Origin: Rhodoferax sp.
GTDB taxonomy: Bacteria; Pseudomonadota; Gammaproteobacteria; Burkholderiales; Burkholderiaceae_C
Direction of reading: 5' to 3'
NCBI GenBank assembly: GCA_030683195.1
Contig: JAUXQA010000123.1
Span: 1 to 6,392, forward strand
Length of the DNA: 6,392 nt
The position numbers and the translations under genes are program-made. Under the pieces are notes generated by a model. The model ran no database searches and was not told the origin of the DNA. It saw only the letters and a program-made list of their open reading frames with translations. Shown piece by piece: positions 1-5,969 of the stretch (positions within the stretch are counted from its first letter, which is position 1; every line of letters starts with the position of its first letter).

Positions 1-1022
1 CCGACGTCGCACGTGAAGCAGGCGTTTCTAAAGCCACTGTTTCCCGGTTTTTAAACCACCGCGACACGCTGCTGACCAAAGACATTGCGGCGCGCGTGGA
101 AGTGGCCATAGCCACACTGGCATACAGCCCCAGCCCTATGGCGCAAGCACTCAAACGGGGGCGCTCGCGCCTGATTGGGTTGGTGGTAGCCGATGTCACC
201 AACCCTTTTTCAGTGGCGGTACTGCGAGGTGCCGAGAAGGCCTGCCAGGAGGCAGGCTACTTGCTCATGCTGTTCAACTTGGGCAACGATAGCCGGCGCG
301 AAAGCGAAGCCATTGAGGCCCTGGCGGCTTACCAGGTGGATGGGTTCATTCTCAACACCCTCGGGCACGACGGCGGCGTGGCAGCAGACGCGGCCCGTCA
401 CGGCAAACCGGTCGTGCTGGTAGATCGACGCCACCCCGAAATGCAGGCCGACTTTGTGTCGCTGGACAACACCGGTGCCGTGCGCCTGGGAGCGCGGCAT
501 CTGACAGCTGCGGGCTACACGGAGTTGCTGTATGTCTCGGAGCCGGTCAAAAACGTGAGTTCACGGGAGGAGCGGGAAATCGCTTTTCGCAACTTTGTGG
601 CCGAGCCGACCACCGACTGCGCCGCCTTGCACGGCCTCACCTTTGAGAGCTTTGCCAACGAGCCCGAGGCGCTGGACCAAGCCCTGCGCAATCTGCGTCA
701 ACGTGCGGGCTTGCAGCACGTGCCCGGTGTTATTTGCAGCAACGCGGTGGTCACCCTGCGCGTGGTGGCCGCCGTGGCGCGTCTGGGTTGGCAACTGGGC
801 AAAGACCTCGGCTTGCTCGGGTTTGACGACACCGAATGGTCGCCCTACGTGGGCCCGGGCATCAGCACCATCGCCCAGCCCACCGACGAGTTGGGACGCA
901 TTGCCGCAGGCTGCCTGATCGAGCGGCTCAACGGCCTGAGTTTGCCACCCCGACAGATTTTGTTGTCCGGGCAGCTGCTGCCGCGCGGCTCGTCAGTTTC
1001 ACAAGCCATCCTGCCACCCTAG
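1..1022 (+). CDS. ptxS: LacI-family transcriptional repressor, PtxS-like (5' end missing)
   Basis: Probable repressor of the downstream sugar-acid operon. The reading frame is open from base 3 (339 residues visible); bases 1-2 end a preceding codon, so the true start lies a few codons upstream. Visible residues 1-18 (DVAREAGVSKATVSRFLN) are the LacI-type helix-turn-helix with the AGVSxxTVSR core. The hinge follows at about 41-55 (YSPSPMAQALKRGRS), then the periplasmic-binding-protein-like effector domain opens with RLIGLVVADVTNPF. Near the C-terminus, GFDDTEW (from about residue 273) and ISTIAQP are typical of the family's ligand-binding lobe. Length is normal once about ten N-terminal residues are added. 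The gene ends 46 bases before a perfect 14-bp palindrome that I recall as the Pseudomonas PtxS operator, and the operon it faces encodes KguE/K/D-like enzymes. The PtxS name rests on this context, not on a computed alignment. By analogy the effector would be 2-ketogluconate. Other LacI regulators of gluconate-type genes (GntR-like) are the main alternative. Confidence 0.85.
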   Translation, partial: DVAREAGVSKATVSRFLNHRDTLLTKDIAARVEVAIATLAYSPSPMAQALKRGRSRLIGLVVADVTNPFSVAVLRGAEKACQEAGYLLMLFNLGNDSRRESEAIEALAAYQVDGFILNTLGHDGGVAADAARHGKPVVLVDRRHPEMQADFVSLDNTGAVRLGARHLTAAGYTELLYVSEPVKNVSSREEREIAFRNFVAEPTTDCAALHGLTFESFANEPEALDQALRNLRQRAGLQHVPGVICSNAVVTLRVVAAVARLGWQLGKDLGLLGFDDTEWSPYVGPGISTIAQPTDELGRIAAGCLIERLNGLSLPPRQILLSGQLLPRGSSVSQAILPP

Positions 1023-1034
1023 GGTTTGCACTAG

Positions 1035-1064
1035 TTACCGCATGAATCAGCTCGATTTTATAAT
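1035..1064 (+). promoter_or_regulatory. Sigma-70-type promoter of the transport/catabolic operon
   Basis: A perfect -10 hexamer TATAAT lies at 1059-1064. The best -35 candidate is TTACCG at 1035-1040, with an 18-base spacer; it matches the consensus at only 3 of 6 positions. The predicted start of transcription is about 1070-1072, inside the 14-bp palindrome at 1069-1082. A strong -10, a poor -35 and an operator over the start site fit a repressor-controlled promoter. The -10 is clear in the sequence; the -35 is weakly supported. Confidence 0.65.
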
Positions 1065-1068
1065 TTAC

Positions 1069-1082
1069 TGAAACCGGTTTCA
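1069..1082. promoter_or_regulatory. PtxS-type operator, perfect 14-bp palindrome
   Basis: TGAAACCGGTTTCA equals its own reverse complement and has the central CG typical of LacI-family operators. From memory, it is the same sequence reported as the PtxS operator in Pseudomonas. It starts 4 bases after the -10 box and covers the predicted transcription start, so bound repressor would block initiation. It lies between the repressor gene and the operon it should control. Confidence 0.85.
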
Positions 1083-1103
1083 TTGAATTCAGGATTGAAC
1101 TCA
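1082..1103 (+). repeat. Short direct repeat beside the operator
   Basis: ATTGAATTCA (1082-1091) is followed by ATTGAACTCA (1094-1103). They match at 9 of 10 bases and are offset by 12 bases, immediately downstream of the operator in the predicted leader. It may be a site for a second regulator or chance; nothing else in the window supports a function. Confidence 0.3.
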
Positions 1104-1110
1104 CCAGACC

Positions 1111-1120
1111 GCAAGCTTGC
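1111..1120. repeat. 10-bp palindrome in the leader, followed by a T run
   Basis: GCAAGCTTGC is perfectly self-complementary. It is followed by AGG (1121-1123) and six T residues (1126-1131) just before the first permease. The fold would have only about three pairs around a four-base loop, too weak for a normal intrinsic terminator. It is a sequence fact without an assigned role. Confidence 0.25.
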
Positions 1121-1156
1121 AGGTATTTTTTGAACCCACCGGCGTCTGCGCCCCTC

Positions 1157-1828
1157 ATGAACTACACATTTCAATTTGCCGATGTCTTTGCCGCCTGGCC
1201 GCTGCTGCTCAAAGGGACGCTCAACACCATTGAGTTGTCCGTGCTGGCCATGCTGATGGGTTTGGTCCTGGCCATCGTATGTGCCTGGGGCAAAACCGCC
1301 GGTCCCAAACCGCTGCGTTTTGTCATCAATGTCTACATCGAGTTGATTCGCAACACCCCGTTTTTGGTGCAACTGTTCTTTTTCTTCTTTGCCTTGCCTG
1401 CCCTGGGCCTGCGCTGGACCGCCTACACGGCTGCCCTGACCGCCATGGTGATCAACCTGGGGGCTTACGCCACCGAGATCATCCGGGCCGGGATCGAGTC
1501 CATTCCGAAAGGGCAGATCGAAGCCGGCCTGGCCCTGAACCTCAAGCGCCACGAGATCTTTCGGTTTGTGATTCTGAAACCGGCGCTCAAGGCGATCTAC
1601 CCGGCGCTCACCAGCCAATTCATTTTGCTGATGCTGAGTTCGGCTGTGGTGTCGGCCATTTCCGCCGACGACCTGACCTCGGTGGCGGCCAATCTGCAAT
1701 CGCAGACCTTTCGCAGCTTCGAGATTTACATTGTGGTGGCCGTGATCTACCTGGCTTTGGCGCTGGCCTTTTCCGCGCTGTTCCGGGTGATCTACCGGCT
1801 GACCCTCAACTACCCGGCGGGCCGATGA
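1157..1828 (+). CDS. ABC transporter permease, polar amino acid (HisM/GlnP) type, first subunit
   Basis: Inner-membrane half of an ABC importer, predicted to form the channel with the next gene's product. The 223 residues are normal for the family. About five hydrophobic segments are visible (roughly 25-44, 65-85, 89-109, 150-168, 190-209). The RNTPFLVQ motif (65-72) and the cytoplasmic EAA loop, reading GIESIPKGQIEAG and on to VILKPALK (about 112-145), are hallmarks of the HisM/GlnP family. The loop's usual glycine is asparagine (N128). I chose ATG at 1157 because MNYTFQF fits the usual N-terminus, but it has no clear ribosome binding site. An in-frame TTG at 1130 has AGG six bases upstream and would add nine residues. 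It is the first gene after the operator-controlled promoter and overlaps the second permease gene by four bases (ATGA). The family usually moves amino acids; context suggests 2-ketogluconate or another sugar acid here. Confidence 0.88.
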   Translation: MNYTFQFADVFAAWPLLLKGTLNTIELSVLAMLMGLVLAIVCAWGKTAGPKPLRFVINVYIELIRNTPFLVQLFFFFFALPALGLRWTAYTAALTAMVINLGAYATEIIRAGIESIPKGQIEAGLALNLKRHEIFRFVILKPALKAIYPALTSQFILLMLSSAVVSAISADDLTSVAANLQSQTFRSFEIYIVVAVIYLALALAFSALFRVIYRLTLNYPAGR

Positions 1829-2481
1829 TGCGCACCTTTGGTTTTCCCGAATTTTTGTTCATTCTTGAGGCTGCCAAGTGGACCGTGGCGCTGTCCCTGA
1901 TCGCCTTCATCGGCGGTGCGGTAGGCGGCCTGATCATCGCGCTCAGCCGCACGTCGCACAACGGCGTGGCGCGCTGGGTGTCAGGGGCGTTTATTCAGGT
2001 TTTTCAGGGCACACCGCTGTTGCTGCAGCTTTTTTTGGTGTTCTTCGGTGCCCCGGTGCTCGGCCTGGACATCAATCCCTGGGTGGCCGCAGGCGTGGCC
2101 CTCATTTTGAACAGCAGTGCCTTTTTGGGTGAGATCTGGCGGGGCTGCATTCAGGCCATCCCGAGCGGCCAATGGGAAGCCGCGCAGGCCCTGAGCCTGT
2201 CGTATGTGGCGCGCATGCGCTATGTGATCTTGCCGCAGGCGGCACGGATCGCCTTGGCGCCCACCGTCGGCTATATGGTGCAAATCATCAAAGGCACCTC
2301 TCTGGCGGCCATCATCGGGTTTGCAGAGATCACCCGCGCCGGGCAGATCATCAACAACGCCACCTTTCAGCCCTTGATCGTTTTCAGCGTGGTGGCGGCC
2401 ATTTACTTTGTGCTGTGCTGGCCCTTGTCTTTGCTGGCTGCCCGCATGGAACGTCAACACGCAGCTACTGCGGCCCGTTGA
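1825..2481 (+). CDS. ABC transporter permease, polar amino acid (HisM/GlnP) type, second subunit
   Basis: Second membrane subunit of the importer, 218 residues and full length. Hydrophobic segments lie at about 19-40, 57-81, 86-104, 147-166 and 183-206. The family motif FQGTPLLLQ (60-68) has glutamine where arginine is common. The EAA loop is well preserved: SGQWEAAQAL (114-123), then YVILPQAAR (133-141), with serine (S124) at the usual glycine position. Two adjacent ATG codons (1825 and 1828) could start it; 1825 overlaps the upstream stop as ATGA and suggests translational coupling. Only a weak GGCGGG lies upstream. The two permeases are related but clearly distinct, as expected for a heterodimeric channel. 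Substrate is inferred from context as for its partner. Confidence 0.88.
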   Translation: MMRTFGFPEFLFILEAAKWTVALSLIAFIGGAVGGLIIALSRTSHNGVARWVSGAFIQVFQGTPLLLQLFLVFFGAPVLGLDINPWVAAGVALILNSSAFLGEIWRGCIQAIPSGQWEAAQALSLSYVARMRYVILPQAARIALAPTVGYMVQIIKGTSLAAIIGFAEITRAGQIINNATFQPLIVFSVVAAIYFVLCWPLSLLAARMERQHAATAAR

Positions 2482-2521
2482 CAACTTCTTTTTTTCGCCG
2501 TGTCATTTTTCATAACCCTTC

Positions 2522-2527
2522 AGGAGA
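2522..2527 (+). promoter_or_regulatory. Strong ribosome binding site for the binding-protein gene
   Basis: AGGAGA sits seven bases before ATG 2535. It is the only strong Shine-Dalgarno sequence in the operon. It fixes the start of the binding protein and fits the need for this subunit in excess over the membrane subunits. The 53-base gap before the gene shows no convincing promoter or terminator. Confidence 0.75.
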
Positions 2528-2534
2528 CTTCACC

Positions 2535-3341
2535 ATGATCAAACCACTGCAGCGCCGCGTATTCACCGGCACCGCTCTCGCCCTGGGCCTGGCCGCAACC
2601 CTGTCCGTCTGGGCGCCGCTGGCCAGTGCGCAAACGGTGGCTGACATCAAGAAAAAGGGCGAGCTGACCATTGGCATGCTGGTGGACTTTCCGCCCTACG
2701 GCACCATGAACAGCAGCAACCAGCCTGATGGCTACGACGCCGATGTGGCCCGCCTGATGGCCAAAGACCTGGGCGTCAAGGTCAATCTGGTGCCCGTTAC
2801 CGGACCCAACCGCATTCCGTTCTTGCTGACCAACAAGGTCGATTTGCTGGTCGCTTCGCTGGCGGTCACGCCCGAGCGCTCCAAGCAAGTGCAGTTTTCC
2901 AAACCTTATGCAGCAGCCAGCATCGTGTTGTATGGAGACAAAAAAGCCAACATCAAGACCGCAGCCGACCTCAAGGGCAAGCGCGTGGGCGTCGCCCGGG
3001 CCAGCACGCAAGATGTGGCGCTGACTGCCGTGGCCCCTGAAGGCACCGAAATCCGCCGCTTTGACGACGATGCCTCGGCCATGCAGGCGCTGATGTCGGG
3101 CCAGGTGGATGCCATTGGTTGCTCCACCACGGTGGCGGCGCAGATTGACAAACGCGCACCGGCCAATGCTTTTGAGAACAAATTCTTGTTGCGCCAGCAG
3201 GTCATGGCGGTGGCCATGCGCCCCGGGCAAGCTGAGCTTTTGACCACCGTGGACGACTTTGTCGCCCGCAACACGGCCAACGGCGAACTCAACAAGCTCT
3301 ACCGCAAATGGCTGGAAACCGACCTGCCAAAAATGCAGTAA
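2535..3341 (+). CDS. Periplasmic substrate-binding protein of ABC importer (SBP_bac_3 family)
   Basis: Captures the substrate in the periplasm and delivers it to the permease pair. The 268 residues begin with a signal peptide: basic IKPLQRR, a hydrophobic stretch at about 10-28, and a likely signal peptidase I cut after ASA (residue 32). There is no lipobox cysteine. The mature part opens with the family pattern GELTIGMLVDFPPYG, then GYDADVARLMAKDLG (66-80) close to the family signature. Hinge-side motif LAVTPERSKQVQFSKPY (109-125) includes R115, at the place of the arginine that binds the carboxylate of amino acids in HisJ and GlnH. In those proteins the segment reading DAxxxD ends in the aspartate that holds the alpha-amine; here it is DAIGCS, with S197. 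Keeping the carboxylate ligand while losing the amine ligand suggests a carboxylate without an amino group, in line with 2-ketogluconate. The motif alignment is by eye and the substrate is inferred. Start fixed by AGGAGA at 2522. Confidence 0.9.
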   Translation: MIKPLQRRVFTGTALALGLAATLSVWAPLASAQTVADIKKKGELTIGMLVDFPPYGTMNSSNQPDGYDADVARLMAKDLGVKVNLVPVTGPNRIPFLLTNKVDLLVASLAVTPERSKQVQFSKPYAAASIVLYGDKKANIKTAADLKGKRVGVARASTQDVALTAVAPEGTEIRRFDDDASAMQALMSGQVDAIGCSTTVAAQIDKRAPANAFENKFLLRQQVMAVAMRPGQAELLTTVDDFVARNTANGELNKLYRKWLETDLPKMQ

Positions 3342-3374
3342 ACCCGACCTCACCCTGCCTCAACCGGTGCTTTC

Positions 3375-4172
3375 ATGACAGACACAGTGCAATCCCCCGC
3401 CGCCATCACCCTCACTGGGGCGGATGAGCCCATCATCCGCATCGACGCGGTGAATAAATGGTACGGCAAATTTCAGGTCCTGACCGACATCCACCTGAAC
3501 GTGCGGGCGGGTGAACGCATTGTGGTTTGCGGGCCCTCGGGCTCGGGCAAGTCCACCCTGATACGCTGCATCAACCGGCTGGAAACCGTCCAGAGTGGGC
3601 GCATCGTGGTGGACGGTATTGACCTCACCGCCGGGGGCAAAAACGTGGACTCGGTGCGCCAGGAGGTAGGCATGGTGTTTCAGCAGTTCAACCTGTTTCC
3701 GCACCTGACCATTTTGCAAAACTGCACGCTGGCGCCCATGCGGTCACGCAAATTAAGCCAGGACGAGGCCGAGACCATCGCCATGAAATACCTGACCCGC
3801 GTGCGCATCCCCGAGCAAGCCCACAAGTACCCCAGCCAGCTCTCAGGCGGCCAGCAACAGCGCGTGGCCATTGCCCGCGCCCTGTGCATGACACCCAAGA
3901 TCATGCTGTTTGACGAACCGACCTCCGCGTTGGATCCCGAAATGGTCAAGGAGGTGCTCGACACCATGGTGAGCCTGGCAGAAGAGGGCATGACCATGCT
4001 GTGCGTGACGCACGAAATGGGTTTTGCCCGCAGCGTGGCCGACCGCGTGATCTTCATGGCGAACGGAAAGATCATTGAACAGGCGCCGCCCCAAGAATTC
4101 TTCAGCAACCCGCAGCATGAGACCACGCGGAACTTTCTGGGCCAAATATTGAATTCGCAACATGCGCACTGA
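3375..4172 (+). CDS. ABC transporter ATP-binding protein, polar amino acid (HisP/GlnQ) type
   Basis: Cytoplasmic ATPase powering the importer, 265 residues and complete. Walker A is GPSGSGKS (53-60), the Q-loop is VFQQFNLFPH (101-110), the ABC signature is LSGGQQQR (156-163), Walker B is IMLFDEP (176-182) with catalytic E181, the D-loop is SALD (184-187) and the switch histidine is H213 in VTHEMGFA. The QQFNLFPHLT and THEMGFA wording is characteristic of the HisP/GlnQ branch, matching the permeases and binding protein. An N-terminal extension of about 20 residues precedes the first strand (IIRIDAVNKWYG). No clear ribosome binding site precedes ATG 3375, which lies 33 bases after the previous stop. 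Its end overlaps the next gene by 11 bases. All catalytic motifs are intact. Confidence 0.93.
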   Translation: MTDTVQSPAAITLTGADEPIIRIDAVNKWYGKFQVLTDIHLNVRAGERIVVCGPSGSGKSTLIRCINRLETVQSGRIVVDGIDLTAGGKNVDSVRQEVGMVFQQFNLFPHLTILQNCTLAPMRSRKLSQDEAETIAMKYLTRVRIPEQAHKYPSQLSGGQQQRVAIARALCMTPKIMLFDEPTSALDPEMVKEVLDTMVSLAEEGMTMLCVTHEMGFARSVADRVIFMANGKIIEQAPPQEFFSNPQHETTRNFLGQILNSQHAH

Positions 4173-5019
4173 CCTCGCTGACAGCGCCATCTCACCCGCC
4201 AGGAGCGGGCACGACATCCTCATTTCCCTCTCGGCTTTTGGTGCGGACGAAGTCAGGCGGCACGGCCAGTTGTGGTTTGCAGAACTGAGCCTGGCCGCCG
4301 GTGCCGATGGCGTTGAAGTGCGCAGCGAACTCCTGCTGGACGCCGCCCGCGAACTACCCGCCCTGGCCAAATTGGTGGCCGCTCATGGCAAACGTGTGGT
4401 GTATTCCTGCGCCGATGGCCTGTGGAACACGGACGGCAGGCTGGACCAACGCGCACTGGAAGACTCATTGACTGCGGCCCACGCTTTGGGCGCACGTCAA
4501 TTGAAGATGTCTATTGGTGGTTTTGATTGTGGCTCGCACACCAGCCTGTGTCACCTTCACCAGCAGTTGCAAAGCGCTGATGTAGAGCTGCTGATCGAAA
4601 ATGACCAGACCGACATGGCGGGCACGCTCTCGGCACTCCAGTATTTCTTTTATTCCGCACAGGCCAAGGGGCTGAGCCTGGGCATGACCTTTGACATGGG
4701 CAATTGGCATTGGACCGGGGAATGCGCCCAGCAGGCCGCCACCGCTTTCGCGCCGCAGGTGCGCTACGTGCACTGCAAGGGCGTGCAGCGCCAGCCGCAG
4801 CGCTGGGTCGCCGTGCCCCTGGCGCAGTCCAGTGCGCCTTGGCGCGCAATTCTGCGCAAGCTGCCCGCCGGCGTGCCGTGGGCCATTGAATACCCCCTGG
4901 CCGGCGATGACCTGGCAGAGGTGACCCGTCGTGAAATTGCGGACCTGCGTCAACTGGCCCAAGTCCTGGCGAAGCAAAAAAATTCGCCCGCCAGCACCCA
5001 TCCGTGGGCTCCAGCATGA
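4162..5019 (+). CDS. kguE: Sugar phosphate isomerase/epimerase-like TIM-barrel protein (KguE-like)
   Basis: Member of the xylose isomerase-like / AP endonuclease 2 fold, 285 residues. Likely divalent-metal ligands are visible in the expected order: E146 in LLIEND, D178 in FDMGNW, H204 in VHCKG and E243 in AIEYPL. The set looks active rather than degenerate. The gene overlaps the ATPase gene by 11 bases and the kinase gene by 4 (ATGA), so it is translated as part of the operon. Order kguE-kguK-kguD with a LacI regulator nearby matches the Pseudomonas 2-ketogluconate locus, where the KguE product is called an epimerase without a settled reaction. The name is therefore positional. The first 18 or so residues precede the first barrel strand (DILISLSAFG). 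The substrate is unknown; it may be an isomer of the ketogluconate or its phosphate, or another sugar acid brought in by the importer. Confidence 0.78.
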   Translation: MRTDLADSAISPARSGHDILISLSAFGADEVRRHGQLWFAELSLAAGADGVEVRSELLLDAARELPALAKLVAAHGKRVVYSCADGLWNTDGRLDQRALEDSLTAAHALGARQLKMSIGGFDCGSHTSLCHLHQQLQSADVELLIENDQTDMAGTLSALQYFFYSAQAKGLSLGMTFDMGNWHWTGECAQQAATAFAPQVRYVHCKGVQRQPQRWVAVPLAQSSAPWRAILRKLPAGVPWAIEYPLAGDDLAEVTRREIADLRQLAQVLAKQKNSPASTHPWAPA

Positions 5020-5969
5020 GCTCGCCTTCTCTGGACGTCATCACGTTTGGCGAAGCCATGATGCTGCTGGTCGCCAGCCAACCAGGGCCGTTGGAAGGCG
5101 TAGAGAGTTTTCACAAACGCACCGCAGGTGCAGAAACCAACGTAGCTATTGGCCTGGCGCGCCTGGGCCTCAGAGTCGGCTGGGCCAGCCGGCTCGGCAC
5201 GGACTCCATGGGCCGCTATCTGCTGGCAGCCATGGCGGGCGAAGGCATCGACTGTTCGCATGTGGTGTGCGACCCTTTGCAAAAAACCGGTTTTCAGTTC
5301 AAGGGCTGCGTCACGGATGGCAGTGACCCGCCTGTCGAGTACCACCGCAAGGGGTCAGCCGCCAGCCACATGGGACTGGCCGACATCGACATCCCGTGGC
5401 TGCTCAGCGCACGCCACCTGCACGCCACCGGCGTGTTTGCCGCTGTATCCAGCAGCACGCTGGATGCCGCCCGCCAGACCATGACCCTGATGCATGAAGC
5501 CGGCCGCACGGTGTCCTTCGACCCCAACTTGCGCCCCACCTTGTGGGCTACCCCCGAGCGCATGCGCGAGTGCATCAACGAACTATCCACCCATGCCGAC
5601 TGGGTATTGCCCGGCCTGGAAGAAGGCCGTTTCCTGACCGGCCACACCAGCCCGCAAGACATCGGCGCTTTTTACAGGCAACGCGGTGCTGCGCTGGTGG
5701 TCGTCAAGCTGGGCAGCGAAGGGGCCTATTTTGATGGCGAGGCGGGCTGTGGCTTTGTGCCGGGCTATCCCGTGGCTAAAGTGGTGGACACCGTGGGCGC
5801 CGGGGACGGTTTTGCGGTGGGCGTGATCAGCGCGCTGCTGGGCGGACTGAGCGTGCCCGAGGCGGTCCAGCGCGGCACCTGGATTGGCGCGCGGGCCGTG
5901 CAGGTGCTGGGCGACAGCGAGGGCCTGCCAACCCGCCAGGAACTCATCGACTCAGGACTGCCGACATGA
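5016..5969 (+). CDS. kguK: PfkB-family sugar-acid kinase, probable 2-ketogluconate kinase
   Basis: Predicted to phosphorylate 2-ketogluconate to 2-keto-6-phosphogluconate with ATP in the cytoplasm. The 317-residue length is normal for the family. The N-terminal strand DVITFGEAMM (7-16) and the substrate-side motif AGAETNVAIGLARLG (37-51) match the KdgK/KguK branch, as does FDPNLRPTLW (168-177). The C-terminal PfkB signature DTVGAGDGF (258-266) contains the anion-hole glycines and catalytic base D264. ATG 5016 overlaps the kguE stop as ATGA; an in-frame GTG at 5004 would add four residues but is less likely. The gene overlaps kguD in the same way. From sequence alone 2-keto-3-deoxygluconate kinase (kdgK) is an equally good family match. 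The neighbouring reductase and PtxS-type operator favour 2-ketogluconate. A 12-bp palindrome resembling the operator core lies inside the gene at 5283-5294. Confidence 0.85.
   Translation: MSSPSLDVITFGEAMMLLVASQPGPLEGVESFHKRTAGAETNVAIGLARLGLRVGWASRLGTDSMGRYLLAAMAGEGIDCSHVVCDPLQKTGFQFKGCVTDGSDPPVEYHRKGSAASHMGLADIDIPWLLSARHLHATGVFAAVSSSTLDAARQTMTLMHEAGRTVSFDPNLRPTLWATPERMRECINELSTHADWVLPGLEEGRFLTGHTSPQDIGAFYRQRGAALVVVKLGSEGAYFDGEAGCGFVPGYPVAKVVDTVGAGDGFAVGVISALLGGLSVPEAVQRGTWIGARAVQVLGDSEGLPTRQELIDSGLPT
5283..5294. promoter_or_regulatory. Possible secondary operator inside kguK
   Basis: AAAACCGGTTTT is a perfect 12-bp palindrome. It shares the ten central bases AAACCGGTTT with the operator at 1069-1082 but lacks the outer TG/CA. 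It encodes part of QKTGFQF, so it could be coincidental codon use. An auxiliary site used for repressor looping is possible but unproven. Confidence 0.3.

Noticed and set aside
46..57. Near-palindrome GGTTTTTAAACC within the repressor gene
   Set aside because: It falls in the conserved helix-turn-helix coding stretch (SRFLNH), so codon choice explains it, and it lacks the central CG of the operator.
996..1001. GTTTCA, a half-site of the operator at the end of the repressor gene
   Set aside because: No matching second half lies at the required distance; a single six-base match is expected by chance.
1111..1131. Possible intrinsic terminator or attenuator (palindrome plus T run) before the first permease
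   Set aside because: The stem would be about three pairs with a gap before the T run, too weak for termination. Kept only as a low-confidence palindrome.
2482..2534. Possible internal promoter or terminator before the binding-protein gene
   Set aside because: The T-rich stretch has no upstream stem and I find no -35/-10 pair of reasonable spacing; only the ribosome binding site is convincing.
1157..4172. Assigning the ABC transporter as a plain glutamine or histidine importer (glnHPQ/hisJQMP)
   Set aside because: The family is right, but linkage to kgu-type enzymes, the PtxS-type operator and the lost amine-binding Asp argue against an amino acid substrate, so no amino-acid gene symbol was given.
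210..4495. Many long open frames on the minus strand and in alternate plus frames
   Set aside because: They overlap genes with strong family motifs, have low-complexity Arg/Pro/His-rich translations typical of GC-rich antisense frames, and show no recognisable domains.
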